Assembly (NCBI GenBank): GCA_029263125.1
Contig: JAJCYD010000013.1
Span: 1 to 64,000 of the forward strand
Direction of reading: 5' to 3'
Source: Solirubrobacteraceae bacterium
Lineage (GTDB): Bacteria; Actinomycetota; Thermoleophilia; Solirubrobacterales; Solirubrobacteraceae
DNA: 64,000 nt
This document shows, in pieces, positions 37,602 through 46,949 of the stretch (position 1 is its first letter; each line of letters opens with the position of its first letter). Both the position numbers and the translations under genes were made by a program. The notes under the pieces are model-generated. The model was not told where the DNA came from. It saw only the letters and a program-made list of their open reading frames with translations, and made no database searches.

Positions 37602-39082
37602 GAGGTTGTCCGGATCGTCGTGGAACTTCGACGGCGATCCCGATGGTTGATGGTCAGACGGTAACGGGCTGGGAGACCTCCTGACGGACCTGCTCGTTGG
37701 CGACGGCGGTGAGGGCGTGTCGCTCGATGGCGATGATGAGCTTGGCGAGATCCTTGTAGCCGATGATCCGTCGGAACTGCTGCTCGGCGACGAGCATTCC
37801 GGCGGCCGTCCAGCGCTTGCGCATGTCACCGTCCTGCCAGTGCTTCACGTTGCGCTGGGTGTAGCGGACGATCTCGATCATCGACTCGCACGGGTTCGTC
37901 GAAGACAGCGTCTTGGCTAGTTGCCCATCGATCCCCAGACGCATCAGCGTCAGCGTGTCGTGCATGCCCTCCCGCAGCGACCCGGCGGCGTCGGGCCACG
38001 TGCGGTCAAGCTCGCCCGCGAGCAACTCCAGGCGCTGCTTGGCCAGCTCCGCGTCTGTCAGGGCCCACGCCCCGCGGATGCGAGCGAGGACCATTTCGCG
38101 GTCACGCTCGGGCAGCAGATCGGTCACATTCCTCTCCTTGTGCCGATGGCAGCGATGCACCAGCGCGTGCTCGCCAAAGACGTCCTTGATCGCCTTCCTG
38201 AGCGCCTTGCCGCCGTCGATCACGAACAGGATCGCCTGACCGGGATCCAGGCCGCGGTCGACCAGATCGGCCAGCAACGTCCGCGCGAGCGTGGCGTTCT
38301 CCGTCGAGCCTTCCCAGAGCCCGAGCGGGATCTTCACGCCCTCGGTGCTGATCCCAAGCGCCACGACGTGAACACGATCAGCGATCTCCAGTCCGTCGAG
38401 CATCATCACCGCCAGGCGCACGTCATCCAGCCGGCGTGCCATCAGCTCCCCCAGCGCGGTGCGGGTGCGCTGCACGAACAACTCCGACACCGTCGACTTC
38501 GATGTCGCCGAGGCCGACTGCTCGACCTCCTCGCCGACGGGCTCGCCGACCCGCGCGAACTTGCGCGTGGAGACACCGGCGAGCATCCGATCCATCACCG
38601 CCCGCGTCAACGGGTCACGGTCAGCAAAGTACCCATAGCTCTCGACGGGCAACTCGTGCTCATCGTCGGCCGTGCGCATCCGCGGGCGGCTGACCGCCAC
38701 GCGGCGCCCACCCAAGGTCATCGACCCGTCCTCATGGCCGTGACGCTTCGCGGTCCGGTCGGGGCTGTGCTTGCCCTTCGGGCCGACAACCTCGCAGACC
38801 TCGAGCTCCATCAGTTCGTGCACAACACCGAGCCCGACACCGACGCTCAGCGCCAGCAACCCTTCCCTCGCAGCGCCGACCAGCTCGCCGAGCGCCTCCT
38901 GAATCTGCGGTGGGAGCGGACTCTCCGATGCCTCCAAGGCCGTGACGACCTTCGGCGCAGATACCTTCTTCATGGCGGTTCCTCCTGTCTCGATGGACTT
39001 CAGCACCCAGAACGCTGCCGACGGCAGCGGACGGGACCAGAGGGACCGCCGTTCAAAGTTCTACGAGACCTCGGACAACCTC
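37602..39082 (-). mobile_element. IS256-family insertion sequence with 8-bp target duplication
   Basis: Termini are inverted repeats: GAGGTTGTCCG at 37602 and its complement CGGACAACCTC ending at 39082. The host sequence CTCGGTGG is duplicated (37594-37601 and 39083-39090), the 8-bp size expected of IS256 elements. The total length is 1481 bp. Removing the element with one copy of the repeat restores the host gene in frame. Confidence 0.93.
37654..38973 (-). CDS. IS256-family (mutator-type) transposase
   Basis: A 439-residue transposase with a strong ribosome-binding site (AGGAGG) before ATG 38973. It shows the family motifs MMLDGLEIADRVHVVALG (first Asp), LFVIDGGKAL (second Asp), HRCHRHKERNV, and a C-terminal glutamate in NPCESMIEIVRY. 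It is full length and probably active. Confidence 0.92.
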   Translation of the reverse strand: MKKVSAPKVVTALEASESPLPPQIQEALGELVGAAREGLLALSVGVGLGVVHELMELEVCEVVGPKGKHSPDRTAKRHGHEDGSMTLGGRRVAVSRPRMRTADDEHELPVESYGYFADRDPLTRAVMDRMLAGVSTRKFARVGEPVGEEVEQSASATSKSTVSELFVQRTRTALGELMARRLDDVRLAVMMLDGLEIADRVHVVALGISTEGVKIPLGLWEGSTENATLARTLLADLVDRGLDPGQAILFVIDGGKALRKAIKDVFGEHALVHRCHRHKERNVTDLLPERDREMVLARIRGAWALTDAELAKQRLELLAGELDRTWPDAAGSLREGMHDTLTLMRLGIDGQLAKTLSSTNPCESMIEIVRYTQRNVKHWQDGDMRKRWTAAGMLVAEQQFRRIIGYKDLAKLIIAIERHALTAVANEQVRQEVSQPVTV

Positions 39083-40381
39083 CTCGGTGGCGACGAAGGC
39101 GTAGGTGTGGCCGTCGACCTTGCCGACGGCGACCCCTTCGGGCTCGGGGCCCTTGTTGTCGGAGCGGTCATCGATCGGTGAGCCGGCCGATGAATCCTTG
39201 TTGAAGTTCAGCGGATCGAGCTGGCTGGAGATCGTCTCAAGCTGCGAGCCGCTGTCAAACGACAGCCGAGCATTCGCGTCGAGTACCGATAGCGAGCGGC
39301 CGCCGAACGCGTACAGCTTGTCGTAATCGCCGTCTCCGTCGGTGTCGCCCATGGTCTTGGTGACGTTCAGGCGCGCGAGCTTGGCCGCGGTGGCCGCCGG
39401 GAACGCCGTCGGGTCAAGCGCCAGCTTGCCGGCGCGAGCTCCCTCCTTGTACGAGCCCCACTCACGTTCGTCACCTTCGTTGCCGGTGACCAGGTACGTG
39501 CGCCCGCCGGCGCTGTACGCGGCGATCGCGTCGGGCTCATAGATCCCGAACACGTTGGCGAAGGGCTGGATGTCGACGGACAGGTCCTTGTCGGTGACGT
39601 CAAGCGCATTGGCCGCCAGTGAGTGGTCCTTGTAGCCCAGTCCGCGTACCACCTCAAAGCGCGCGCCATCGATGTCGAGGATGGCGACCGCGTTGTTCTC
39701 CTGCAGGGTCACGTACGCGGTGCGCCCATCGGAGGTGGCGATGTACTCGGGCTCCAGATCCTGTTGGGGGCTGGCGCCCGGGCCGAAGATGCGTACCGGG
39801 ACATCGAACGGGACGCCGTCAAACGTGGCCGTGCGCACCCGAGCGTTCTTGACGCCGCGCTGGACGTTGATGACCGTGACGCTTCCGACCGGATCGACGG
39901 TGTAGCTGTCGTTGGGCTCGGCTTCGTTTGCGACCAGCAGTGTCTTGTCATCCGGCGTGAAGGTGAGCATGTCGGGCTCTGAGCCGACCGGAACGCTGCC
40001 CTGCGGACGCCCGTCGGTGTCAAAGAACGCGACCTGACCGGGGTCGGTCTTGACGTCGGCTTGCATCGCGACGGCGACAAGGCCACCGCGCTTGCGGCTG
40101 ACGTCGACGCTGTTGGGCGCGCCACCATACGGGGACAGATCGACGCTGCGCACGAGCGTCGGAGCGCTCGGGTTTGAGAAGTCGAAGATATCCAGCGTGT
40201 TTGCGCCGGGGTTCGTCGCGAAAGCCCGGCGGGTCTTCGCGTCGAAGGCGGCGATCTCGGCGCCCGCGGCGCCCGCGGCGGCGGTCCGGCCCAGCGGGAC
40301 GATGTCGAGCGCAGCAGCTGATGCGGCAGATGGCAGGGCCAGCAAGGCGACAGCCACCAGCGCGAAGGTCACGAGTTTCAC
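39083..40381 (-). pseudogene. Choice-of-anchor I secreted protein, 5' part
   Basis: The GTG at 40381 follows an AAGGAG-like site (CAAGGAGTGCTCC). A signal peptide (VALLALPSAASAAA) leads into beta-propeller-like repeats typical of the choice-of-anchor I/alkaline-phosphatase-associated family: FATNPGANTLDIFDFSNP, DPGQVAFFDTDG, VANEAEPNDSY, VTGNEGDEREW, EPEGVAVGKVDG. It ends at the IS256 element after 433 codons; intact it would have 502 residues. It diverges from the PhoD gene at 40581. Confidence 0.85.
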
Positions 40382-40580
40382 GGAGCACTCCTTGATCGGG
40401 GCACGCACGGACATGAGACACGGGCGCGTGGCGAACCCACTCGGGGACCGGCCGGAAGCTATGCAACGACGGTGCGGCGGTCGTTACGCAGCTGTGAAGC
40501 GCCGGTACCTGAGCGCGAGCGCTCGGAGCATTCACGAGATCGTCACCGGGGCGCGTTCGCCGGCTTGCAGGCTTGTCGCC
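40382..40580. promoter_or_regulatory. Divergent promoter region between the anchor I gene and phoD
   Basis: A 199-base region separating two phosphate-related secreted proteins. No convincing palindrome or Pho-box repeat was found by eye. Promoters in both directions are expected here. Confidence 0.35.
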
Positions 40581-42137
40581 ATGAGTCCCACCACGAGTCT
40601 GAGTCGCCGACAGTTCCTTCGCGCCGGTGCGGTTGCCGGTGTCAGCGTTGTCGCTCTGCCCGGGAGCGCACCAGCCTTCGTGCGTTCTCGGCCGCAGCTG
40701 ACACACGGCATCCAAAGCGGCGACATCACGGCCCGCACGGGGGTCGTGTGGGGTCGCGCGGACCGGCCGAGTCGCATGCTCGTCGAGGTGGCGCGCACGC
40801 CCCGATTCAATGGCAGCAAGCGTATCGAGGGTCCCGTACTGACGCCCGATCACGACTACGCGGGCAAGGTGCTCGTCGACCACCTGCCGCCCGGGCAGGA
40901 GACCTTCTACCGCGTCACGCTGCAGGATCTCAGCGACCCGGGCCTGCGCTCGGAGCCGCTCACCGGCTCATTTCGCACGGCGCCGCGAGGGCGGCGCGAC
41001 GTCTCGTTCGCGTGGAGCGGGGACCTCGCCGGTCAAGGCTGGGGGATCAATCCCGAGCTCGGCGGCTACCGGATCTTCGCGGCGATCGAACGGCTCGACC
41101 CGGACTTCTTTCTCAACAGCGGCGACACGGTCTACGCCGACGGCCCGCTGAGCGCGACCGTCGCGCTACCCGGCGGGCGAACGTGGCGCAACATCGTTAC
41201 GCCTGAGAAGTCCAAGGTCGCCGAGACGCTGGATGAGTTCCGCGGCCAGTTCGCCTACAACATGCTCGACGAGAACCTGCGCTCGATGGCGTCGAAGGTC
41301 GCGCAGGTCAACCAGTGGGATGACCACGAGGTCCGCAACAACTGGTTTCCGGGCCAGGTGATCCCAGCCAGCGACACCCGCTACACCGAGAAGCGCATCG
41401 ACGTGCTCGCCGCCCGAGCCAAGCAGGCGCTGTTCGAGTGGCTGCCGATCACCCCCAGCCAGGGAGATGACGAGGGACGGATCTATCGCAAGATCGCCCA
41501 CGGACCGTTGCTGGACGTCTTCGTCGTCGACATGCGCACCTACAAGGACGTCAACGACGCCAACCGCTACCTCGACACGCAGCGCGGCCTGCTCGGCCTG
41601 ACCCAGCGCGAGTGGCTCAAGCGCGAGCTGTCAGCTTCCACGGCGACATGGAAGGTGATCGCGATCGACCTCCCGCTAGGCCTCGTCGTGCCCGACCCCA
41701 ACACGGGCGGCATCGAGGCGGTCTCCCAAGGCGACGCCGGCGGCCCACTGGGTCGCGAGCTCGAGTTCGCCGACATCCTGCAGACCGCGCACCGCGCCGG
41801 TGTGGAGAATGTGGTCTTCATCACCGCCGACGTGCACTACACCGCTGCTCACCACTACGACCCGTCGCGCGCCGCAATCCAGGACTTCACGCCGTTTTGG
41901 GAGTTCGTCTCCGGCCCGCTGAACGCCGGCGCCTTCGGACCCAACGCGCTCGATCGGACCTTCGGACCCCAGGCCGTCTTCGTCAAGGCACCGCCGGCAC
42001 CGAACACCTCCCCGGCCGACGGCTTTCAATTCTTCGGCCACGTCGCGATCGACGGCGCCAGCCGCGTGATGACGGTGTCGCTGCGCGACCTCGACGGCAA
42101 CGTCGTCTACAGCGTCGACCTCACACCCGCCGGGTAG
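40581..42137 (+). CDS. phoD: Alkaline phosphatase D (PhoD-like), Tat-exported
   Basis: A 518-residue phosphodiesterase/phosphomonoesterase. A twin-arginine signal (LSRRQFLRAGAVAG) marks Tat export with bound metals. An N-terminal Fn3-like domain (ITARTGVVWGRAD) is followed by the catalytic domain with FAWSGDLAGQG, NSGDTVYADG, VNQWDDHEVRNNW and FITADVHYTAAHHYD, the Fe/Ca ligand loops. It is intact, unlike its relative at 34121. Confidence 0.9.
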   Translation: MSPTTSLSRRQFLRAGAVAGVSVVALPGSAPAFVRSRPQLTHGIQSGDITARTGVVWGRADRPSRMLVEVARTPRFNGSKRIEGPVLTPDHDYAGKVLVDHLPPGQETFYRVTLQDLSDPGLRSEPLTGSFRTAPRGRRDVSFAWSGDLAGQGWGINPELGGYRIFAAIERLDPDFFLNSGDTVYADGPLSATVALPGGRTWRNIVTPEKSKVAETLDEFRGQFAYNMLDENLRSMASKVAQVNQWDDHEVRNNWFPGQVIPASDTRYTEKRIDVLAARAKQALFEWLPITPSQGDDEGRIYRKIAHGPLLDVFVVDMRTYKDVNDANRYLDTQRGLLGLTQREWLKRELSASTATWKVIAIDLPLGLVVPDPNTGGIEAVSQGDAGGPLGRELEFADILQTAHRAGVENVVFITADVHYTAAHHYDPSRAAIQDFTPFWEFVSGPLNAGAFGPNALDRTFGPQAVFVKAPPAPNTSPADGFQFFGHVAIDGASRVMTVSLRDLDGNVVYSVDLTPAG

Positions 42138-42199
42138 ATCTCCAGCACCCGAGACGAAACGACATCGCCCTAGCTCGGCCGGCGCCCATCTGACGCTAC

Positions 42200-42634
42200 C
42201 GACGATCGGCCTCGGCGACGCGGCCGCATCGCGTCTGGATCGCGACTGCGACGAGAACTGGCGAGCGCGGGACCGTCGGCGTCCTGCTCGGACGTGAGCC
42301 CGCGACCAGGTTGCCCAACGTCTGCTGGGTCCGCGAGACCGACGATCACGGCAACGGCCCGCCGACCGCGAGTGTGCCGATCGGCAGCCCGACGATTCGA
42401 AGGGCCACGATCACAGCCAACGGCGATCATCGCCAGGCGAATCACGAACCCGACAGTTCCCGCCGCGCCGAGGTCCAGCCGCTTGAACAAGTGCCGCCGC
42501 AGGCATCTCCCAGCATCGCGAGCCAGCGACCAACCGAGGATGACCAGCGCGATCGCGGTCGCCACACCGATCGGATAGTCGAGACCGAAGCGCTGGGCTG
42601 GCTGCGGTAACGAATTGCGTGCACCCGGACTCAT
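42200..42634 (-). pseudogene. MscS-type mechanosensitive channel, frameshifted remnant
   Basis: From ATG 42634, which overlaps the stop of the GT51 gene, the first ~75 residues (FGLDYPIGVATAIALVILGW, GAAGTVGFVIRLAMIAV) match the start of MscS-like proteins. The frame then shifts: VALRIVGLPIGTLAVGG appears in a second frame and QQTLGNLVAG in a third. The pore and C-terminal domains are missing. Confidence 0.65.
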
Positions 42635-43368
42635 CGTCCAAGTCCCAGCGGTGCTCTGCCGATGGTGCGCGCGGCGCGTTTGCTCAGCACTCCGGTGTCG
42701 ACGAGTTGGGCCAGGACATCGCGCTGTCGGAGCACGGCTCGCCGCCGGTGAAGGAACGGGTCGAGAACCGAGGGTGATTGCGCAAGGCCGGCGAGCAAGG
42801 TGGCCTGGCTCCATGTCAGCGAGCGGACCGACTTACCGAAGAACCCGCGGCTTGCCGCGTGCACGCCGTAGAAGCCGTGGCCGAAGTAGATGGCGTTGAG
42901 ATACATGCTGAGGATCTCCGCCTTGGAGAACCGGCGTTCCAGTTTCGCCGCGAGCCCGATGGCTCGCACACGTCCGTAGAAGGTTTCGGGATGCTCGACG
43001 TACAGGGTCTTGGCCAGCTGCTGAGTGATCGTGCTGCCGCCCGGATCAGCGGTGTCGCCGCGGAGTGTGGTCAGCGCAACTCGGCCGATGGCGACGGCGT
43101 CGACGGGGCCGTGCTCATAGAAGCGCTCGTCCTCTACGGCGACGACTGCCCGTGCGACCCTGCCCATTTCCGATACCGCAACCGTCTGGGCGCCATGGCG
43201 CTCGTCGATCGCACGGACGCGTGCCGGCGCATCATCGACGGAGCGAAGCGATCCGAACAGCACTCCGGCCGCCGCTGACGCGACCGCCACCATGCTCAGG
43301 GCAAGGAGAGCGGCTGCTCGCAGCGCGCGCGACTCGCGCCTACGCCGTCTCGCTGTCGTCGACGACAT
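42631..43368 (-). CDS. Monofunctional peptidoglycan glycosyltransferase (GT51)
   Basis: A 245-residue protein with an N-terminal membrane anchor after a basic start (TARRRRRES) and the GT51 domain that polymerises lipid II: VEDERFYEHGPVD (catalytic Glu), GGSTITQQLAKTLYV, and ILSMYLNAIYFGHGFYGV. No transpeptidase domain is present, so it is an MtgA-like enzyme or a truncated class A PBP. The start at 43368 overlaps the ChrB-like gene by about 29 bases. Confidence 0.85.
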   Translation of the reverse strand: MSSTTARRRRRESRALRAAALLALSMVAVASAAAGVLFGSLRSVDDAPARVRAIDERHGAQTVAVSEMGRVARAVVAVEDERFYEHGPVDAVAIGRVALTTLRGDTADPGGSTITQQLAKTLYVEHPETFYGRVRAIGLAAKLERRFSKAEILSMYLNAIYFGHGFYGVHAASRGFFGKSVRSLTWSQATLLAGLAQSPSVLDPFLHRRRAVLRQRDVLAQLVDTGVLSKRAARTIGRAPLGLGR

Positions 43369-43948
43369 GCAGCGGCCTCGCTGGCGCGTCGGAGTTCGGC
43401 GCGGTGGCAATCGAGAGCTCATTGTCTAGCGCCGCGGCTTCGAAGTCTGCCAGCGCGTGCTCGCATGCGCTGACGGCGCTGGCCGCGTCGGCAGCACCCG
43501 GTGCATCGAAGTAGTCGCGTGCCCGAATCGCGTCAAGCCAGCGCTTGTGGCGCGCGAGGTCGGCGTCGGACTCCTCCAGCTCGGTGTAGGTCAGTCGGTT
43601 TCGAGCGCGCTCTCGTGAGAGCTCGGCGTGGAACTCCTTCGTGCGCTCGACGACTTCGCGATACTCGTCGGTGCGCTCTTGCTGGAAGGCCTCGACCAGC
43701 GCGGCGTGCTGCTTTGCGTCGGTGAGCGCGATGCTCAGCGCCTGGCCTTGGCCGCCCTGTTCGTGCAGGCGTGCGAGTACCCGATGGACCGCCCGCGTCG
43801 TGTCGTCGGTGGCGGGAAGCACGCATACCGATTGCTGCAGGTAGTGCGCGCCCAGGCTGCGCAGGCGCCTCCACGTCCACACGCGCAGCGTCGAGGATCC
43901 CCCGGGCGTCGATGCCGTCACGAGCAGCCAGTCGCACATCAGCCTCAT
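43340..43948 (-). CDS. ChrB N-terminal domain-like protein
   Basis: A ~200-residue protein. The start CDWLLVTASTPGGSSTLRVWTWRRLRSLGAH is the hallmark of the ChrB N-terminal domain, found in chromate resistance regulators. The rest is charged and helical (QERTDEYREVVERTKEFHAEL), likely coiled coil. The C-terminal ChrB domain is missing and no ChrA transporter is in the window, so chromate resistance is not shown. It diverges from the P2-type ATPase. Confidence 0.75.
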   Translation of the reverse strand: MRLMCDWLLVTASTPGGSSTLRVWTWRRLRSLGAHYLQQSVCVLPATDDTTRAVHRVLARLHEQGGQGQALSIALTDAKQHAALVEAFQQERTDEYREVVERTKEFHAELSRERARNRLTYTELEESDADLARHKRWLDAIRARDYFDAPGAADAASAVSACEHALADFEAAALDNELSIATAPNSDAPARPLHVVDDSETA

Positions 43949-44001
43949 GGTGCCAGAAGATTTCAACGTGCGTCGCAGCGCGATGTATCGTGCGTTGCGT
44001 T

Positions 44002-46503
44002 GTGATCGAACTCACGTCGCATCGCCCGCTGGCGCCCCATGCATGCGATCCGTCTGCTGTGCTGGCGGGGGTCGACAGTCGGCAGGCGGGTCTGACGGGT
44101 GCGCAGGCGGCAGAACGCTTGGTCAAGCCACAACCCCCACGCCGACGCGGGGCTGGACTCATCGGGGAGCTCGCCGAGTCGGTGACCGAGCCGCTGCAGT
44201 TGCTGCTGGTGGCGGTGGGCGTGCTGTCGGCGGTCTTCGGCCAGGTTCGTGATGCGATCGCGATCTTCGCCATCATCGCGGTGGTCGCTGGGGTGGAGGC
44301 GGTTACCGAGGCGCGCGCCCGCAAGGCGCTCGACGCGCTGGGGAGGATGAGCGCCCCGACAGCGCGGGTGCGGCGCGACGGGAGGGTGCAGACCGTGCCA
44401 GCCGCCGACGTGGTGATCGGCGATGTGGTTGTCGTAGCGGCTGGTGATGTGCTCGCGGCCGACTGTCGCGTCCTGGATGCCACGGGTCTCGCCACTGACG
44501 AGTCCGCACTGACCGGCGAGCCGATCGGCGCAGCCAAGGGCCCTGAGGCGGTCGATGTCGATGCCGACCTGGCCGAGCGCTCGTCGCTGCTGTTCGCCGG
44601 CACGCCCGTCCTGTCTGGCAACGGCTGCGGCGTGGTCGTCGCCATCGGTAGCGATACCGAGCTGGGCCGGCTGGGCCAGCTCGCGGCCGATGCCAAGCAG
44701 CCTCCCACGCCGCTGCAGCGAGCAATGTCCGAACTCGCTCGCGCGGCGCTCGTGATCGCGATCGCGGCGAGTGTGCTGGTGCCGCTGTTGGGCGTGCTTC
44801 GCGGCCAGCCGGTCAGAGAGATGCTGCTCGCCGGGCTGACGTTGGCCTTCGCCACGATCCCCGAGGAACTGCCGATTCTCGTCACGATCCTCCTCGCGGT
44901 CGGCGGCGCCCGGCTTGCTCGCCGCAACGTGCTGTTGCGCCGCCTGCGAGGCGCGGAGGCCATCGGCGCCGTTTCGGTCGTAATCACCGACAAGACGGGC
45001 ACGCTGACCGAGAACCGGCTGCGCCTGGAATGTGTCGAGGGCGACCGCGCACGGGTGCTGGCGATCGCGAGCGCCGCCTCGATCACCGACGATTCACGTG
45101 ATCCGCTCGACGTGGCCATCGCGGCCGCCGGCGGCGGACCCGTCGTCCGTGACGGCATGCGAGTCTGCGGTTTTCCGTTTGACCCCGTGCGCAAACGCGA
45201 GAGCTCGGTCTGGCGCGAGGGTGCCACGCTGCGCGTCTTCACAAAGGGCGCACCGGAGTGCGTCCTGAACGCCTGCGAGATCAGCCCTACGCAGCGTCGC
45301 GTCGCGTCGCGTGCTGCCGAGCGCCTCGCCGAGTCCGGGCTGCGGGTCATCGCCGTGGCCGAGGGGAGGTCCGACAGTCTGGCGCAGAGCATCGAAGACG
45401 CCGAGCGACAGCTGAGGTATGTCGGACTGGCGGGCTTCGTCGACCCGTTGCGAGCCGGCGTCCCAGAGGCCGTTGCGGCCTTGGCCGGCGCAGGCATCCG
45501 TACGCTGGTCGTCACCGGCGATCACCCCATCAGCGCAGCTGCGGTCGCACGACAGGCCGGATTGCATGAACCCGACGTGCTGCTCGGCGGTGATCGGCTG
45601 GCGACGGTGACCGACGAGCAGCTCAACGAGCATGCCGCGAGCGAGCTGGTCATCGCGCGCGCCACGCCCGCCGACAAGCTACGCCTCGTGCGCGTGCTGC
45701 AGGCACACGGCCACAGCGTGGCCGTAACCGGCGACGGAGTCAACGACGCTCCCGCGCTCGCAGCGGCCGATGTGGGCATCGCGATGGGCCAGCGGGGCAC
45801 CGACCTCGCGCGCGAAGCGGCTGACCTGGTGCTGACCGACGACGCCTACCCCACGATCGTGTCCGCCGTGCAGGCCGGGCGCGGCCTGTCCGCCCAGCTG
45901 CGCCGTGCCGTCGCGTTCTACCTCGGAGCGAAAGTCGCCCTGGTCATGACGATCGCCATCCCGCTCGCCCTCGGCATGCCATCGCCATTTGAACCCGTAC
46001 ACATCGTGCTGCTCGAGCTGTTCATGGACCTCGGCGCATCGGTGGCGTTCGTCTCCGAACCGCCCGCAGCAGCCACGATGGCCCATCCGGCACGCAACCC
46101 CGCCTCGCGTTTTCTGGACCGCACGGAGCTCACGGCGATCACCCTGACCGCGCTGACGCTCACCGCGGCGACGCTGCCAGCCTTCTTGCTCGTACGCTCG
46201 CTGGCGGACGCCGAGGTCGCCGGCGGCGCCGCAGTGGCCGCCTGGCTGTGGGCCCACGCCGCCATCGCATGGGCGCTGCGCTGCCAGCCCAGGCCGACAT
46301 GGGCGGCCAATCCGGCCTTCCCTGCCTGGGCACTGACCGCAACGGCAACCGCCCTGCTCATCGCGCTCACCCCGATCGCCACCGCGATCGGACTGCGGAC
46401 ACTGGACCCCGCCGCACTTGCCATCGCCACCGCGACCGCAGGCTGCGGCGCACTGCTGGCGTTCGCCGGCCAGCGCGCGCTCACCCTCCCACAACGCCTC
46501 TGA
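44002..46503 (+). CDS. P2-type cation-transporting ATPase
   Basis: An 833-residue pump of the Ca2+/cation type. It has an N-terminal cation-ATPase domain (AGLTGAQAAERLV), TDESALTGEP, the ion-site helix ATIPEELPILVTILLAVGG (PEELP instead of PEGLP), phosphorylated Asp330 in DKTGTLTENR, TGDGVNDAP and a C-terminal six-helix block. It is shorter than SERCA-type pumps. GTG 44002 was chosen; upstream frames lack homology. The ion is uncertain: Ca, Mn or Mg. It overlaps the next gene by 1 base. Confidence 0.88.
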   Translation: MIELTSHRPLAPHACDPSAVLAGVDSRQAGLTGAQAAERLVKPQPPRRRGAGLIGELAESVTEPLQLLLVAVGVLSAVFGQVRDAIAIFAIIAVVAGVEAVTEARARKALDALGRMSAPTARVRRDGRVQTVPAADVVIGDVVVVAAGDVLAADCRVLDATGLATDESALTGEPIGAAKGPEAVDVDADLAERSSLLFAGTPVLSGNGCGVVVAIGSDTELGRLGQLAADAKQPPTPLQRAMSELARAALVIAIAASVLVPLLGVLRGQPVREMLLAGLTLAFATIPEELPILVTILLAVGGARLARRNVLLRRLRGAEAIGAVSVVITDKTGTLTENRLRLECVEGDRARVLAIASAASITDDSRDPLDVAIAAAGGGPVVRDGMRVCGFPFDPVRKRESSVWREGATLRVFTKGAPECVLNACEISPTQRRVASRAAERLAESGLRVIAVAEGRSDSLAQSIEDAERQLRYVGLAGFVDPLRAGVPEAVAALAGAGIRTLVVTGDHPISAAAVARQAGLHEPDVLLGGDRLATVTDEQLNEHAASELVIARATPADKLRLVRVLQAHGHSVAVTGDGVNDAPALAAADVGIAMGQRGTDLAREAADLVLTDDAYPTIVSAVQAGRGLSAQLRRAVAFYLGAKVALVMTIAIPLALGMPSPFEPVHIVLLELFMDLGASVAFVSEPPAAATMAHPARNPASRFLDRTELTAITLTALTLTAATLPAFLLVRSLADAEVAGGAAVAAWLWAHAAIAWALRCQPRPTWAANPAFPAWALTATATALLIALTPIATAIGLRTLDPAALAIATATAGCGALLAFAGQRALTLPQRL

Positions 46504-46943
46504 TGATGGCCCCTTCAGACGAGGACGTTCAGGCCGCAGAGCGACGTACACGTGACGACGAGCTGCTTACCGAACTGACCGCACCCCTCCCGGTCGAGCA
46601 GGCGCGCGAGGCCTATCTCTTCTGGCAGCACCGCTTGAACTCACTGCCGATCCACAAGCGCTCCGAGCGAGAGGAAGCCGAGCGCATGACGGCTCGCTGG
46701 AAGGACCGCCTCGCCAAGGCCGAACGCCACCACTACGGTCCCGGCCTGCTGGAGCAGCTGCTCAGCGCTCTGGGTGTCCGTCGCATGCCGTCGCTGCCGA
46801 GCCGTCGAAGGGTGATGCTTGGGGTCAGCCTCCTCGCTCTGGTCGTCATGCTCCTCCTGATCGCGCTGGTGGTCGCCATCGTCGTGTTCTGGCCACAGAT
46901 CCAACCGATCGTGCAGACCCTGCTCAACGGGCAAGGCGGATAG
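46503..46943 (+). CDS. Membrane-anchored protein of unknown function
   Basis: A 146-residue protein starting within the stop of the ATPase gene (TGATGATG), so coupled to it. Residues 1-95 are charged and helical (VQAAERRTRDDELLTELT), and a strong transmembrane helix covers ~105-130 near the C-terminus. No family is recognised. Its position suggests an accessory to the P2 ATPase, which is inference. Confidence 0.6.
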   Translation: MMAPSDEDVQAAERRTRDDELLTELTAPLPVEQAREAYLFWQHRLNSLPIHKRSEREEAERMTARWKDRLAKAERHHYGPGLLEQLLSALGVRRMPSLPSRRRVMLGVSLLALVVMLLLIALVVAIVVFWPQIQPIVQTLLNGQGG

Positions 46944-46949
46944 GACCAC

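Noticed and set aside
40382-40580. Pho-box-like sequence before phoD
   Set aside because: Only weak partial matches to GTTCACC-type repeats were seen by eye; not enough to call a site.
43984-44001. Possible operator between the ChrB-like and P2 ATPase genes
   Set aside because: Only a loose TGTATCGTGCG-like element was seen, with no symmetric partner.
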